A stretch of 38,927 bases of DNA from Prosthecobacter debontii (GCA_945862245.1 CAMAXN010000021.1:1-38927), one strand, 5' to 3'; positions 19,473 through 28,591 are shown, counted from the stretch's first letter. A program made the numbers and translations. Notes: generated from the letters alone by a model not told the origin.

Positions 19473-20669
19473 TCACCGCCCGCCACAGAGGGCTTTATCG
19501 TGGAGTGCTTGTAAGGTCTTTTCGGAAATTGGTGTGGGATCGGGATAATCGAAGATTTCGCCCTCGAAGTTACGCAGCGTGATTTTTCCCGAACTACTAT
19601 CGACTACGTAGTTCGGATTAATGGGGATTTTACCGCCCCCGCCAGGGCCGTCGATGACGAATTGTGGAATGGCGTAGCCGGTGGTGTGGCCACGGAGCTT
19701 CTCGATGATATTAACCCCTTCCGCAACGGATGTGCGCAGGTGGGAGGAGCCGGTGATGAGATCGCATTGATAGAGGTAATAAGGGCGCACGCGGCACATC
19801 AGCAGCTTGTGGACGAGTGCTTTCTGTATCTCTGCCGAATCATTGACTCCGCGAAGGAGCACGGACTGGTTGCCGAGCGGGATGCCGGCGTCGGCGAGGC
19901 GGGCGAGACTATCTCGGACTTCGGTGGTGAGTTCCTTTGGGTGGTTTGAGTGGATCGATATAAAAAGCGGATGGTGCTTTTTTAATATCGCGCAGAGTTC
20001 AGGGGTGATTCGTTGCGGCAAGAAAATGGGGATGCGCGAGCCGATGCGTAGGAACTGAATATGTGGGATGGCGCGAAGGCGGGTGAGGATTTTGTCGAGT
20101 TTAGCATCGGAGAAAAGCAGCGGATCGCCTCCAGATAGTAGGACGTCGCGCACTTCCGTATGTTTCTCAAGGTAGCTGAAAGCTGCCTCCCACTGGGTTT
20201 CGAGATGTTGCTCACCAACGCCGGAAACGACACGCGAGCGGGTGCAGTAGCGGCAGTAGGAAGCACAGCGGTCGGTGACGAGGAAAAGGACACGATCTGG
20301 GTAGCGGTGCACTAAGCCGGGGACTGGCATGTGGGAATCCTCGCCGCACGGATCAGTCATTTCCTCGGGAGCATTCCAGCCCTCCTCAATGCGCGGAATC
20401 ACTTGGCGGCGTATGGGGCAATTGTGATCATCTTGGTCAATCAGGTTAAAAAAGTGGGGAGTGATGGCCATGGCTAGCTTCGTCCCGGCCAGCAACACAC
20501 CCGCGCGTTCTTCGTCGGTGAGGTATATACGTGCCTCCAGATCCGCGAGGGAATCCACGCGGTTGCGTAGCTGCCATTTATAATCGTCCCAGTCCTGTTT
20601 TATGACATCTGGCCAATGACCGGGGACATGCGAGCGGAAGGTGGTGTCGTAGTCGCTACTGGAGATCAT
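19473..20669 (-). CDS. KamA-family radical SAM enzyme, probable lysine 2,3-aminomutase
   Basis: This 398-residue protein carries the radical SAM motif C135-x3-C139-x2-C142 (CASYCRYC), the GGDPLL segment, and the pyridoxal-phosphate lysine K347 in GPGGGGKIP. D303 (QCDL) and D340 (VIDGPGG) match the two aspartates that hold the side-chain amino group of lysine in clostridial lysine 2,3-aminomutase. This favours L-lysine to L-beta-lysine conversion. The frame runs to a TTG at 20681, but ATG at 20669 fits better. Neither a beta-lysine acetyltransferase (ablB) nor elongation factor P genes (epmA, efp) lie nearby. Whether the product is an osmolyte, a protein modifier or a catabolic intermediate is therefore open. 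Confidence 0.88.
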   Translation of the reverse strand: MISSSDYDTTFRSHVPGHWPDVIKQDWDDYKWQLRNRVDSLADLEARIYLTDEERAGVLLAGTKLAMAITPHFFNLIDQDDHNCPIRRQVIPRIEEGWNAPEEMTDPCGEDSHMPVPGLVHRYPDRVLFLVTDRCASYCRYCTRSRVVSGVGEQHLETQWEAAFSYLEKHTEVRDVLLSGGDPLLFSDAKLDKILTRLRAIPHIQFLRIGSRIPIFLPQRITPELCAILKKHHPLFISIHSNHPKELTTEVRDSLARLADAGIPLGNQSVLLRGVNDSAEIQKALVHKLLMCRVRPYYLYQCDLITGSSHLRTSVAEGVNIIEKLRGHTTGYAIPQFVIDGPGGGGKIPINPNYVVDSSSGKITLRNFEGEIFDYPDPTPISEKTLQALHDKALCGGR

Positions 20670-20758
20670 TCTAATTTTCAAAGTTGAAATCGGTCGGGCA
20701 GGATGGCATCGGGGTCAAGGGCGATTTGCAGTCTGTGGTTAGGGCTAATTTTGCCGCA

Positions 20759-21652
20759 TCATTTCGAAAGCCTTCTCACCAACTCGATTAACCTTCCGGA
20801 GGAAGCGGCGAGAGTGGGGGCGAAGGGGAGATTATTGTCGGTTTCGTCAGCAAGGAGCATAGGGCGGGTGGAGACGCGGATTGCGGATCGACCCATCTTG
20901 GAGAGAATGGAGGCAAGGTCGGTATCCTCGCGAGGGCAGACGACCTCCATAGCGACGATTTTCCCGAGATCATTGAACTCGATTGCGGGCAGTGCAGCGG
21001 TTTCGCGGGAGGATATAATGAGGGTCTCTGCTTCGCCCATGGTTTCTACGCAGAGGATGGTTTTCAGATTGGAACTGAGGAGTTTCGAGGCGATGCGCGC
21101 AGTCTTAGTCACGGGGGAATCTGGGTCGTTGGTGTGTGGTAGGAAGAGGAAATGGATAGGTCGCGCAGGCTTATCGGCGGCAAGGGCTTGGGCGGTGGCG
21201 AGGGTAGCGGCAAGGCCAGTGGCGTTGCGCTCCGCTCCACGCGAGTCGCGCGGGGAATCGTAGGAGGTGAGCAGCCAGAGCGAAGGGGCGTCCACGTCCT
21301 CTGAGGGTATTGTGACATGTAGGAGTGGAAAAATGCCGGGGCCAGTTACGGTCTTTACCTCATAACCGGTGTTCGAGGGACCGAGCACTCCCTGTATCAT
21401 CGAAGCGGTGGCGGAGAGTTTTTCCGGCTTCGTTTCGTTGCGCTCGCCAATGACGTTGATCAGCTTTCTGAGGTCGTCGGCGAGGCTTTCCGCCGAGACG
21501 CTTTGGGCGAAGCGCTGCGTTTCTTCGACGGCAGTTGCATTCTCATTCTTGAAATACTTTAGTAGCGCGAATGCGGCGGAGGCGATGACCCAAGCAGGTA
21601 GGATCACCAGCAGCCATGGCACGATGTGAAACGGTTTCCTCTGGGTCGTCAT
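20759..21652 (-). CDS. Membrane-anchored M28-like peptidase fold lacking the zinc ligands
   Basis: This 297-residue protein has an N-terminal transmembrane helix (about residues 11-32) and an extracytoplasmic domain that reads like the M28 aminopeptidase fold. LWLLTSYDSP (125-134) and GAERNATG (139-146) match the usual VVxGAHYDS and GADDNASG motifs. The first zinc His is replaced by S130 and the bridging Asp by R142, and no catalytic EExG motif is visible after FLFLPH. It is therefore probably a pseudo-peptidase or a very remote relative. Its ATG overlaps the pssA stop by 4 bp (ATGA, 21649-21652), so it is translationally coupled to pssA. Its function is unknown. Confidence 0.65.
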   Translation of the reverse strand: MTTQRKPFHIVPWLLVILPAWVIASAAFALLKYFKNENATAVEETQRFAQSVSAESLADDLRKLINVIGERNETKPEKLSATASMIQGVLGPSNTGYEVKTVTGPGIFPLLHVTIPSEDVDAPSLWLLTSYDSPRDSRGAERNATGLAATLATAQALAADKPARPIHFLFLPHTNDPDSPVTKTARIASKLLSSNLKTILCVETMGEAETLIISSRETAALPAIEFNDLGKIVAMEVVCPREDTDLASILSKMGRSAIRVSTRPMLLADETDNNLPFAPTLAASSGRLIELVRRLSK

Positions 21653-22638
21653 ATGCCTTCCGGTTCTTCGGGCTTGGCAGCCTCTGCTGGGGTTGAGAAC
21701 TCCTCAATCTCTTTTCTAAGGCGCTGGGAAATCCATGGCCGGACGAAACCGTAAACGAGATAGGCGCTGAACAGAATTACCGGCATAACGTAGCGGAAAC
21801 GAATTATCACAAAGATCAGAACCAGCGCCAAGACGATGGTCGTGAGCGAACCTTTGGTCCTCCAATCGACCGTCTTGAATGAGGGGTAGCGCACATCGCT
21901 GATCATCAGCCAAGAGAGGAACAGCATGACGGCAGCGAGGACATATTTCCACGGGCCGACTTCGTGGTCGTTCTTATAGAGGTCGATGATGAGGAAAGTG
22001 AGTGAGGCAATGAAACCGGCGGCCATGGGTATGGGGATGCCGCGGAAATCCGAGGATACACCGGCTTTTTTAGTTATGAATGCAAGACAATTGAAGCGGG
22101 CGAGCCGCATTGCGCCGCATACCAGATAAATGAGCGCCACGGCCCAGCCTACGTTACCGAGCGGGAACAATACTGCGCGTGAGAGCAGCATTGCGGGAGC
22201 CATGCCAAAAGAGATGATGTCTGCTAGGGAATCGAACTCTTGGCCGAAAGGGGATTCCTGTCCACCGAGCCGTGCGATGCGCCCGTCGAGCAGATCGAAA
22301 AGGCAGGAGCCGAAGATAAGTAGGATTGCGTATTGGTAGTATTCACGGGAGATTTCGTAGTATTGCTTCGCGGCGAGTATGCCGTCGCCGGAAATCTTCT
22401 GCACCTCAATCTGGCCTTTGAAGATCATCAGCACGGCGAAGAACCCGCAAGCGAGGTTACATGCGGTCATCAGGTTTGGGAGGAAGAAGATTTTCGGTTC
22501 GTCCGGATCTCGGAGGTGGGGCATGGGGAAATCATGCACTCCTTTAGCTTCTGGCTCAACCTTGAAGAATCGTGCGTGATCGGGTGCGCCAGTGAGTGCA
22601 GTTGACTCAGTGGATGGGAGTTGCGTTGCTGCGGGCAC
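21649..22638 (-). CDS. pssA: CDP-diacylglycerol-serine O-phosphatidyltransferase (phosphatidylserine synthase)
   Basis: This 329-residue membrane protein joins CDP-diacylglycerol and serine to make phosphatidylserine, the precursor of phosphatidylethanolamine. The CDP-alcohol phosphotransferase signature DGx2ARx8Gx3Dx3D is complete: D118, G119, A122, R123, G132, D136 and D140. About seven hydrophobic helices follow FFLPNLMTACNLACG (residues 51-65). The frame opens with GTG at 22638. An ATG at 22524 (MPHLRDPDEP) would give 291 residues, closer to the usual size, so the first 38 residues are uncertain. Phosphatidylserine decarboxylase (psd), often adjacent, is not in the window. The M28-like gene overlaps the 3' end. 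Confidence 0.92.
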   Translation of the reverse strand: MPAATQLPSTESTALTGAPDHARFFKVEPEAKGVHDFPMPHLRDPDEPKIFFLPNLMTACNLACGFFAVLMIFKGQIEVQKISGDGILAAKQYYEISREYYQYAILLIFGSCLFDLLDGRIARLGGQESPFGQEFDSLADIISFGMAPAMLLSRAVLFPLGNVGWAVALIYLVCGAMRLARFNCLAFITKKAGVSSDFRGIPIPMAAGFIASLTFLIIDLYKNDHEVGPWKYVLAAVMLFLSWLMISDVRYPSFKTVDWRTKGSLTTIVLALVLIFVIIRFRYVMPVILFSAYLVYGFVRPWISQRLRKEIEEFSTPAEAAKPEEPEGI

Positions 22639-22689
22639 ATGAGAGCTGCCGGCGAGTCCTGCGGCATAAGGAGCTGGGGAACTGAACCC

Positions 22690-23400
22690 CTAACTGGGTG
22701 GCTTCGCGGCTGCCGGTGTCAGGCCGGCTTTTTCTTCCAACTCTATGGTCCGCTTGTCTTCGGGGATCGCCTTCATATTGAGCACTCCGAGACGCGGGTC
22801 GGTGCTGGGGACGATGAAACAAATGGTGCGGACGCCGGTGTTGTATTCCCAGACCGCGGAGTAGATGGGCTTATCGAGTTTGTCCACCAGTGCGACAAGA
22901 ACGCCTACCCCTCGGGTGTCGCCACCGAGGTTGAGGTCAACTGGTTTCCAACCAGCCGGCAACTTGACCGCCTTCTTCTCAAGTTTAACGACCAGATCCT
23001 TCGAAGTGTCATTGAGAAAGCGGTAGCTGCCCCAGGTGAAGCTGGCCGGGTCGTCGTTGAACACGAACACCCGCAGGCCGGTCGGATCCGCCTTGTCAGG
23101 AATCAGGACCAGCAGCGGGCGGGTGACCGTCTCGGGGATCGCGCAGGCGCGCTCGAGCGGCTTGCCTTCGGTGTCCTTGCGGTCGAGCGCCCGCAGCCGC
23201 AGCGGCTCGTAGCCCTTCAATCGGAAGGTCGCGGTGCGCTTCTCCGGGTGCATGTCGGCGATTTCTACGACGGATTCTCCGGACACCAGCGCGAGCGAGC
23301 GGGCGGCAATTTCCTGGTCCCAGGCGAGCACGCGGACCGGGGGTGCGGCCGCCGCTGGAGCGTGACCGAGGAGCAGGACGGCAAGGCAGCGGAGAATCAT
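22690..23400 (-). CDS. Secreted protein of unknown function, beside the Verru_Chthon A gene
   Basis: This 236-residue protein begins with a signal peptide (hydrophobic residues 1-14, likely cleavage after Ala-Ala near residue 18). The rest looks beta-rich with no transmembrane segment, including WGSYRFLNDTSKDLVVKL and YNTGVRTICFIVPS, and ends in a Pro/Ala-rich tail. I recognise no domain or catalytic motif. It lies 56 bp downstream of the giant prepilin-like gene on the same strand, and the two are probably cotranscribed. A role in the same surface structure is therefore plausible but inferred only from position. Confidence 0.75.
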   Translation of the reverse strand: MILRCLAVLLLGHAPAAAAPPVRVLAWDQEIAARSLALVSGESVVEIADMHPEKRTATFRLKGYEPLRLRALDRKDTEGKPLERACAIPETVTRPLLVLIPDKADPTGLRVFVFNDDPASFTWGSYRFLNDTSKDLVVKLEKKAVKLPAGWKPVDLNLGGDTRGVGVLVALVDKLDKPIYSAVWEYNTGVRTICFIVPSTDPRLGVLNMKAIPEDKRTIELEEKAGLTPAAAKPPS

Positions 23401-23456
23401 GGTGTGAACATGGTAAGCCCCGGAAGCGATGTCAACCGCCGCCGGGAATGGGTCTC

Positions 23457-26400
23457 TCAGTACACCTTGGCTGCGGGGATTTCCTTCACCGAGACGAGTT
23501 CGAAGCGACGTCCGAAGGACTTGTTGACCTCCGATTTCAAGTTGGCGAATTCGGTTTCGGGCTTGTCCCGCGGATCGAGCCAGTCCGGCACGCGTTGGAC
23601 TACCGCTTCGAGACGGACCCGCGCCAGCACCTTGCCCTCGGCGTCCTTCGCCTCGCCCATCGAGCGGATTACGAAGGTGTCCGAGCGCGGTGTGATGAAG
23701 GGAGCAAGCGCGTTCAGCACATCCGCCTGGGTCAGCCAGCCGGGTGTGTTGGTGCCGGTGTTCGGATTCAAGATATTCTCGGGATTCGGGTATTTGTTGG
23801 TGGTGAATTTGGCGTAGGAATACTTCTGGTTGAGCCCGCTATTGTCGATCGCTGCCTGGATGGCCCCGGCGATTCCCAACTTACGGTCGGTGGTGACTCG
23901 GCGGTTGACGAACTCCCCGAGCGAAAGAAAGGGACCGCGGGCCTTGATTTCGAACACTAGGTTAGTCGCAAAAGTCCGGATTTGCTCGTCGCTCAACGAG
24001 CGGAAGCCGGTCCACGGGTCGTTTTCATCCATCCCGACGTGAGCGCCCGCTAGGATATGGCGGAATCTCGATTGCGCAGTGCTTTTGTCCCCGGCAGGGG
24101 CGACGCCGCGAAGGCTGGCTAGGATTGCGGTCCAGGCTTCTACGTTGGTCGAGTTGACATTGAAGCCGCCCTCGACCAGTAGGTGGGAGGCGAGGCGGAC
24201 ACAGCGCGCCGGGCTTTCGAAGCGCTTTCGGAGCTGATCGTCGGAGATGCCGCCCCGGTAGGGGATCATCCGCGGGTTGCGCAGCGGGTTGGCGGTCGGG
24301 TCCTGGAAGAAATCCGCTAGCACCTCAGTGACACCCTTGGTCTCAGGGATTTGATCCGCCTCCCAGATTGTGGTGCTGCCGGTGGCGCTCTTTCGGGTAC
24401 CGAACTGCGGAGCCGCGCCGGAAAAGTAGTAACTGTCAAACAAGGCTTCGTTGGCAAGGTAGGAGTGATCGTTTACCGCCATCCCATTTGGCGAGATCGA
24501 CTCGTTGCCGGGTCCGGAGGAGACCGTCTTCCGCACTACGTCGGCGGAAAGGTAAGGGGAAGCCCAAGAGTTGCCGATCTGGTTGGCGATGGTGAACGCG
24601 GTGGCGCTGATGTCGCAGTGCTGGAAGGCACCGAGCGAAAGCGTCGGGGTGCGTGGGACTTCGAAGAAAGGCAGGTTTGAGCGGCCGTTCACTGCACTTT
24701 GGGACGCGCCATAAAAGGCTTTCGCCCCATCGGGCGTGGTCTCCATCGCCAGCTGTGCGAGCGAGGTCCCGCCGCGGAAAACGCTCTCGTAGTGCGGTCC
24801 GGTCTGGAATTTAGCGCCGCTCAGGTAAGCGTTCACATAGGGCTGCCGGGGATTGGTGGTGTACATCAGGTCCGCCAGTGGCAGGCTGCCCGACTGGGCG
24901 ACCTGGTGATAGGTCAACAGGCTGCCGACCATCCTCGGGGTCTCTTTGATCTCCTCGAAACTGAACGACGGATAGCTTATCAAATCATTCCCCTTCCCGT
25001 AGGCCTGGCCGGAATGCACGGAGCTGTAGAACAAGAGGTTCTTCTCGGCCGGCAGGGCGGGCAGCCCGCTTCCTGCCGAACGGGCTTCGACCATCAGCTC
25101 CACCCCGGGATTCTTGATCTGGTAGGCATCGGCCATGTTGAGGATGTAGAAGTAGGTCCCGCGATCGAAGCTCACCTGGTTTGCATTCACACGGTCGCCG
25201 GCCTTCAGCTTGTAGTTGAAATTGTCGCCGCCGCGGATCGACTTGGTCATGTTGAGTACGATCCCGCCCTTGGTTGAAGCGGTGATGTCCGACGGGCTGC
25301 CGACCGGCCGCATTTGCCAGGTTCGCTGCTGCGGGGTGCCGAGTGTTTCGAGATCGCGCCGCGAGGAGTCGGCGAGGCAAAAGACCCGGACTTCGCCGGG
25401 ACTGAGCCGAATCGGTGGGTTCACTACACTTTGCCCGGCCCGAACTGGTTTCCCGGACTGGGTGAGATGCAGATAAAAATACGGCCTGGCAGAGCGGCCG
25501 TGGTTTTGGAATCCCTCGCCGACAAAGCGGGAGAGCGAGCTTCTCCAGGAGCCGCCCGCCGGGGTTATATTCCAGTTCCAGAACACTGCAAAGTCGATCC
25601 ATGGGTAAACCACCAGACCCTCGGTCTCGATGTCCACGTTGTAGGGATTCCAAATTGTGACGATGGGGCTCAGCAGGATGCCCAAGGTTCCGTCGGCCTT
25701 GGCGTAGATGCTGAAGATCAGGTTCATGCGGTCGAGCACCGGGTTGAGAGAGGTCTGCGACTTGCGGCCGTAGGGCCGGCCGGCGACCGTTTCCGGCGTG
25801 GCGATGTGGGCGTAGGGTCGTTCGAACGCGGTTTCGCCACCCGCGCCTTGGTAGAGGTGGCGGTGAATACGGTAGTGGGAACGCAGCGTGTCGAAAGTAG
25901 GCACCCCGTTGACCTGGAATTTGTGGTTCACCGACGCCGCCTCGAAGGGCATATAAACCTGGACTTGGGCGCTGTTGAACTGCGGCATGAACAAGGGTTT
26001 CTGACCTTTGTATTCGCGGGGAGTGTTGCTGCGGAACGGATTTGCTACGCTGCCATCCTCGTCCGGCCAGCTGGTGGCGGCGAACTCTGATTCTGGCATT
26101 TCGAAGGCCGTCGTTAGGTCGATCTTGAGACCGCCCTTTACCGGATCGGTCAGTAGGCTGTAGGAATTCACCGTGTACTCCTTCGCCACCTTCCCGGCTT
26201 TTTGCGGGGTTAGCCCGTAGCCAGTCTCCAGCACCGCTTGGGACAGGCTGGTGATGGTGGCCGGCCGGGGTAGCCAGTCGCCGCCGGGATCGGTAAGCAG
26301 CGATGACAGCGCGAGGCTAGGCCGCGACGGCGACTGCAGTCGGTCCTCTATGCTGACCCGCTTGGAGTCGTTGGTGCCGATGTTGATGCTGGCCTTGGTA

Positions 26401-26987
26401 TTTTCTTGGGCGACGGCCCATGCGAAGCTGCCGTTGACCTTGTCGCCCGTGCCCGAGACCGTCGGGACTTTTTTAGCCCTAAGATCGAAGCCGGAGCCAC
26501 CAAGCGTGAACAAATCCGCGAGCCCTTCACCGCTTTCAGGTATCGAAAGGTGCCAGTCGAGCCGGGCGGTGGACGGCGGGTTCGGGTCGGACACCAACCA
26601 GCCGCGGAACCCTTTTTGGCCTTTCGGCGTTTGGTAATCTACCCCACCCCGCCCGCCGGCACCGCCCGTCTTGCTCAGATTCGGCGACCATCCGGCCCAG
26701 GCTCCCACCGCTCCCGGATTTTTGGTATTCGGTAAAAGCACCGCATCGGCGGAAATCCGCCGGTCATCCCCCAAATCCGACTGCAGTTCGCCCAGTGCCA
26801 GCATCAAGGCAAGCCGCGCATTCGCCATCGCCACGGCGCGGGCTTCGCCGTGACCCGTTTTCCTAAGTTCGATGGTGGCAAGCCCGAGCATGCCGACGGT
26901 GAGCAGGGTGATTAACACCATCATGCTGAGCGTGACGACGAGGGCGAACCCGCGTTGGGTGGCTGATATGCGGAGGATCGAAATCAT
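23457..26987 (-). CDS. Verru_Chthon cassette protein A family, giant prepilin-like protein
   Basis: This 1176-residue protein starts with a type IV prepilin-like segment: basic residues, then RGFALVVTLSMMVLITLL with a likely prepilin peptidase cut between G13 and F14, and one hydrophobic helix to about residue 37. The usual Glu at mature position 5 is absent. EARAVAMANARLALMLALGELQ (spanning about residues 48-69) is the family hallmark. The long remainder is a Ser/Thr/Asn-rich extracellular region with no motif I can name. The family is known from Verrucomicrobium and Chthoniobacter-type genomes, where it usually sits beside three smaller prepilin-like genes (B, C and D). None is visible upstream here; instead there is a 481-bp gene-free region. 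Confidence 0.82.
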   Translation of the reverse strand: MISILRISATQRGFALVVTLSMMVLITLLTVGMLGLATIELRKTGHGEARAVAMANARLALMLALGELQSDLGDDRRISADAVLLPNTKNPGAVGAWAGWSPNLSKTGGAGGRGGVDYQTPKGQKGFRGWLVSDPNPPSTARLDWHLSIPESGEGLADLFTLGGSGFDLRAKKVPTVSGTGDKVNGSFAWAVAQENTKASINIGTNDSKRVSIEDRLQSPSRPSLALSSLLTDPGGDWLPRPATITSLSQAVLETGYGLTPQKAGKVAKEYTVNSYSLLTDPVKGGLKIDLTTAFEMPESEFAATSWPDEDGSVANPFRSNTPREYKGQKPLFMPQFNSAQVQVYMPFEAASVNHKFQVNGVPTFDTLRSHYRIHRHLYQGAGGETAFERPYAHIATPETVAGRPYGRKSQTSLNPVLDRMNLIFSIYAKADGTLGILLSPIVTIWNPYNVDIETEGLVVYPWIDFAVFWNWNITPAGGSWRSSLSRFVGEGFQNHGRSARPYFYLHLTQSGKPVRAGQSVVNPPIRLSPGEVRVFCLADSSRRDLETLGTPQQRTWQMRPVGSPSDITASTKGGIVLNMTKSIRGGDNFNYKLKAGDRVNANQVSFDRGTYFYILNMADAYQIKNPGVELMVEARSAGSGLPALPAEKNLLFYSSVHSGQAYGKGNDLISYPSFSFEEIKETPRMVGSLLTYHQVAQSGSLPLADLMYTTNPRQPYVNAYLSGAKFQTGPHYESVFRGGTSLAQLAMETTPDGAKAFYGASQSAVNGRSNLPFFEVPRTPTLSLGAFQHCDISATAFTIANQIGNSWASPYLSADVVRKTVSSGPGNESISPNGMAVNDHSYLANEALFDSYYFSGAAPQFGTRKSATGSTTIWEADQIPETKGVTEVLADFFQDPTANPLRNPRMIPYRGGISDDQLRKRFESPARCVRLASHLLVEGGFNVNSTNVEAWTAILASLRGVAPAGDKSTAQSRFRHILAGAHVGMDENDPWTGFRSLSDEQIRTFATNLVFEIKARGPFLSLGEFVNRRVTTDRKLGIAGAIQAAIDNSGLNQKYSYAKFTTNKYPNPENILNPNTGTNTPGWLTQADVLNALAPFITPRSDTFVIRSMGEAKDAEGKVLARVRLEAVVQRVPDWLDPRDKPETEFANLKSEVNKSFGRRFELVSVKEIPAAKVY

Positions 26988-27468
26988 AGATCATTCATCA
27001 ACTAGATGTAGATTAATTGTAAATACCCCAGGAGTCCACTATAAGTTTTAGGCAGAACCAAGATTTGCCGGGCTGCCAAGGCTGGCTGGGAATTTACTTT
27101 TTGCGGTAGCCTCCTGAAACAGTTGGAGGGGGAGGGGGCAAAGGGGGCAAAGGGAGCAAAGGGGGATGGACTCGCAGTGAAAGGCGCATTGCTTGGTGGC
27201 ATTGCCGACAATCTTGGCAGCAAAGTTCACGTCGGCTTTTGCGAGGGCGTCGAGATCACTTTGCCCCTATTATAGGGCGACGATGGATGCTTGGCACCCA
27301 GCAGTGCCATTACGCCTCAAGCGAGCAGCCCTTTTATTTATCCATTGGTTGTTTGTTTTGCATTGTCTTCCGTATATCGTGACAGGCGTTTGCTTCTTCG
27401 TCCCGCACGTACAAATGGAGTACACTTCTCACATATATAGGCAATCATCGTGCCACGATCAGGAGGAC
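26988..27468. other. 481-bp gene-free region upstream of the Verru_Chthon A gene
   Basis: No convincing gene lies here. It contains a G-rich 9-bp tandem repeat at 27134-27165. Short open frames on both strands (for example + 27193-27486 and - 27048-27230) have biased or odd composition and no recognisable motif. The AT-rich stretch next to 26987 probably holds the promoter of the prepilin-like gene, but I see no clear -35/-10 pair. Decayed remains of a gene in the middle part cannot be excluded. Confidence 0.6.
27134..27165. repeat. G-rich 9-bp tandem repeat, potential G-quadruplex
   Basis: Three and a half copies of GGGGGCAAA occur in tandem: two perfect copies (27134-27142 and 27143-27151), one copy with a single change (GGGAGCAAA, 27152-27160) and a final GGGGG. 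Four G-runs of at least three, separated by loops of four to six bases, satisfy the usual G-quadruplex pattern on the + strand. Confidence 0.85.
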
Positions 27469-28572
27469 TCATTTCTTAACAGGTAGGAACTCCGGCAGTG
27501 TGCCCGGGACACCGGCGAGGCGTGGGTTCGCTTCCCAGCCATCGCGTGTGAAGATACGTTTAGCGATGCTTTTCAGGGAATCCTCGGCGTTGCCAAAATC
27601 GGAGCGTTCTGGGCGGAGGCGGTCGCCTTCCGCTTTAGGAAGGAATGACCATGAAAACATGCAGCGGGAATCTACCATGCCAGGCTTATCCTCGTAGGTG
27701 CGCGTCTCGCCAAAGCGCATGTCAGCGATCCAGACGCCCTCGGCGTGGGGGCGGGCGATCCACCAACCGCGCGAAAACCATTTTACGGTTTTGACCTCCT
27801 TTTGATTTTCGATTTCCTCGAGGTTCTCGGCGCGGCGCGGGTAGATTGTCCAGCGGACTGGGTCGGACGGGCTTTCGAAAACGGAGCGGTATCCGACCCA
27901 GAGTTCATCTCCGCGATCCACGACGGAGCGCCAGAGGAGGGTGTTAAAAGCAGTGGGTGCCTCCATGCGGCGTTGGTAGGTGATTCCGCGGCGGGCGAGA
28001 TCGGCATCGAAGGCGTAGGAGATCAGTAACTTTAGTCCGAAGCTGAGGGCAATGTATCCGGTGCTCAAACCGAGCCCCCACTTCAGCAGGCGTTCGCGTT
28101 TTTTCTGGAGCTTCTTAGTGCGGCAGAAGTACAGCAAAACAAGCGCAACGAGCAGCGGCAGAGTATAAAGCGGATCGATGATGAAGAGGTTGTTGAAGGC
28201 GACTCGGGATTCGGAAAACGGCCAGAGGACGGAGGTGCCATAGACGGTGAAGCAGTCGAGCAACACGTGGGTGATCCAGACGAGGAAAACGAACCAGCCT
28301 GCATGAGCGGGGGAAATCTGTTCCTTTCTCCAGAGTTTAGCGAGTGGTTTGGCTAAAGCGAAGGAGGCGATAACCATGAGTAGCAGCGAGTGGCTCGCAC
28401 CGCGATGAAACTCGAGCTGCTGAGCGGTGTCGAGAAAAGGGAAGACGATCACATCGAGGTCGGGCAATGTACCAAACAGCAAGCCCCATGCGACAGCGCG
28501 GTTACCAAGTTTTTTTCCAAGGAGTGCCTCGCCAACGGCGGCTCCGAGTATGGCTTGGGTGAGGGAATCCAC
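27469..28572 (-). CDS. YdjM-like integral membrane protein (metal-dependent hydrolase family)
   Basis: This 367-residue protein starts at GTG 28572. The frame is open further upstream but would overlap the preceding gene, while MDSLTQAILGAAVGEALLG is the usual start of the family. PDLD (37-40), HRGASHS (56-62) and THVLLDCFTVYGT (H102, D106) are the conserved polar motifs of the YdjM/DUF457 membrane-bound putative metal-dependent hydrolases. About five hydrophobic helices fill residues 25-190, and a soluble C-terminal domain of about 150 residues follows. The substrate is unknown. It lies 19 bp after the unknown membrane-anchored gene at 28592-29509, so the two probably form an operon. Confidence 0.85.
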   Translation of the reverse strand: MDSLTQAILGAAVGEALLGKKLGNRAVAWGLLFGTLPDLDVIVFPFLDTAQQLEFHRGASHSLLLMVIASFALAKPLAKLWRKEQISPAHAGWFVFLVWITHVLLDCFTVYGTSVLWPFSESRVAFNNLFIIDPLYTLPLLVALVLLYFCRTKKLQKKRERLLKWGLGLSTGYIALSFGLKLLISYAFDADLARRGITYQRRMEAPTAFNTLLWRSVVDRGDELWVGYRSVFESPSDPVRWTIYPRRAENLEEIENQKEVKTVKWFSRGWWIARPHAEGVWIADMRFGETRTYEDKPGMVDSRCMFSWSFLPKAEGDRLRPERSDFGNAEDSLKSIAKRIFTRDGWEANPRLAGVPGTLPEFLPVKK

Positions 28573-28591
28573 AGTTATGCGAAGTTTTCGA

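Noticed and set aside
22690..26987. Higher apparent GC content here and at 33193-37184 as a sign of gene transfer
   Set aside because: I could not measure composition or codon use reliably by eye, both regions hold families typical of the phylum, and no mobile element or attachment site flanks them.
27048..27230. A 60-codon - strand frame that begins plausibly but runs through the G-rich repeat
   Set aside because: The repeat turns it into a low-complexity Cys-Pro-Leu stretch. It may be a gene remnant, but I cannot name a parent.
27193..27486. A 97-codon + strand frame in the gene-free region
   Set aside because: It has an odd composition with many Trp, His and Cys, no motif and no good start context, and it overlaps the end of the YdjM-like gene.
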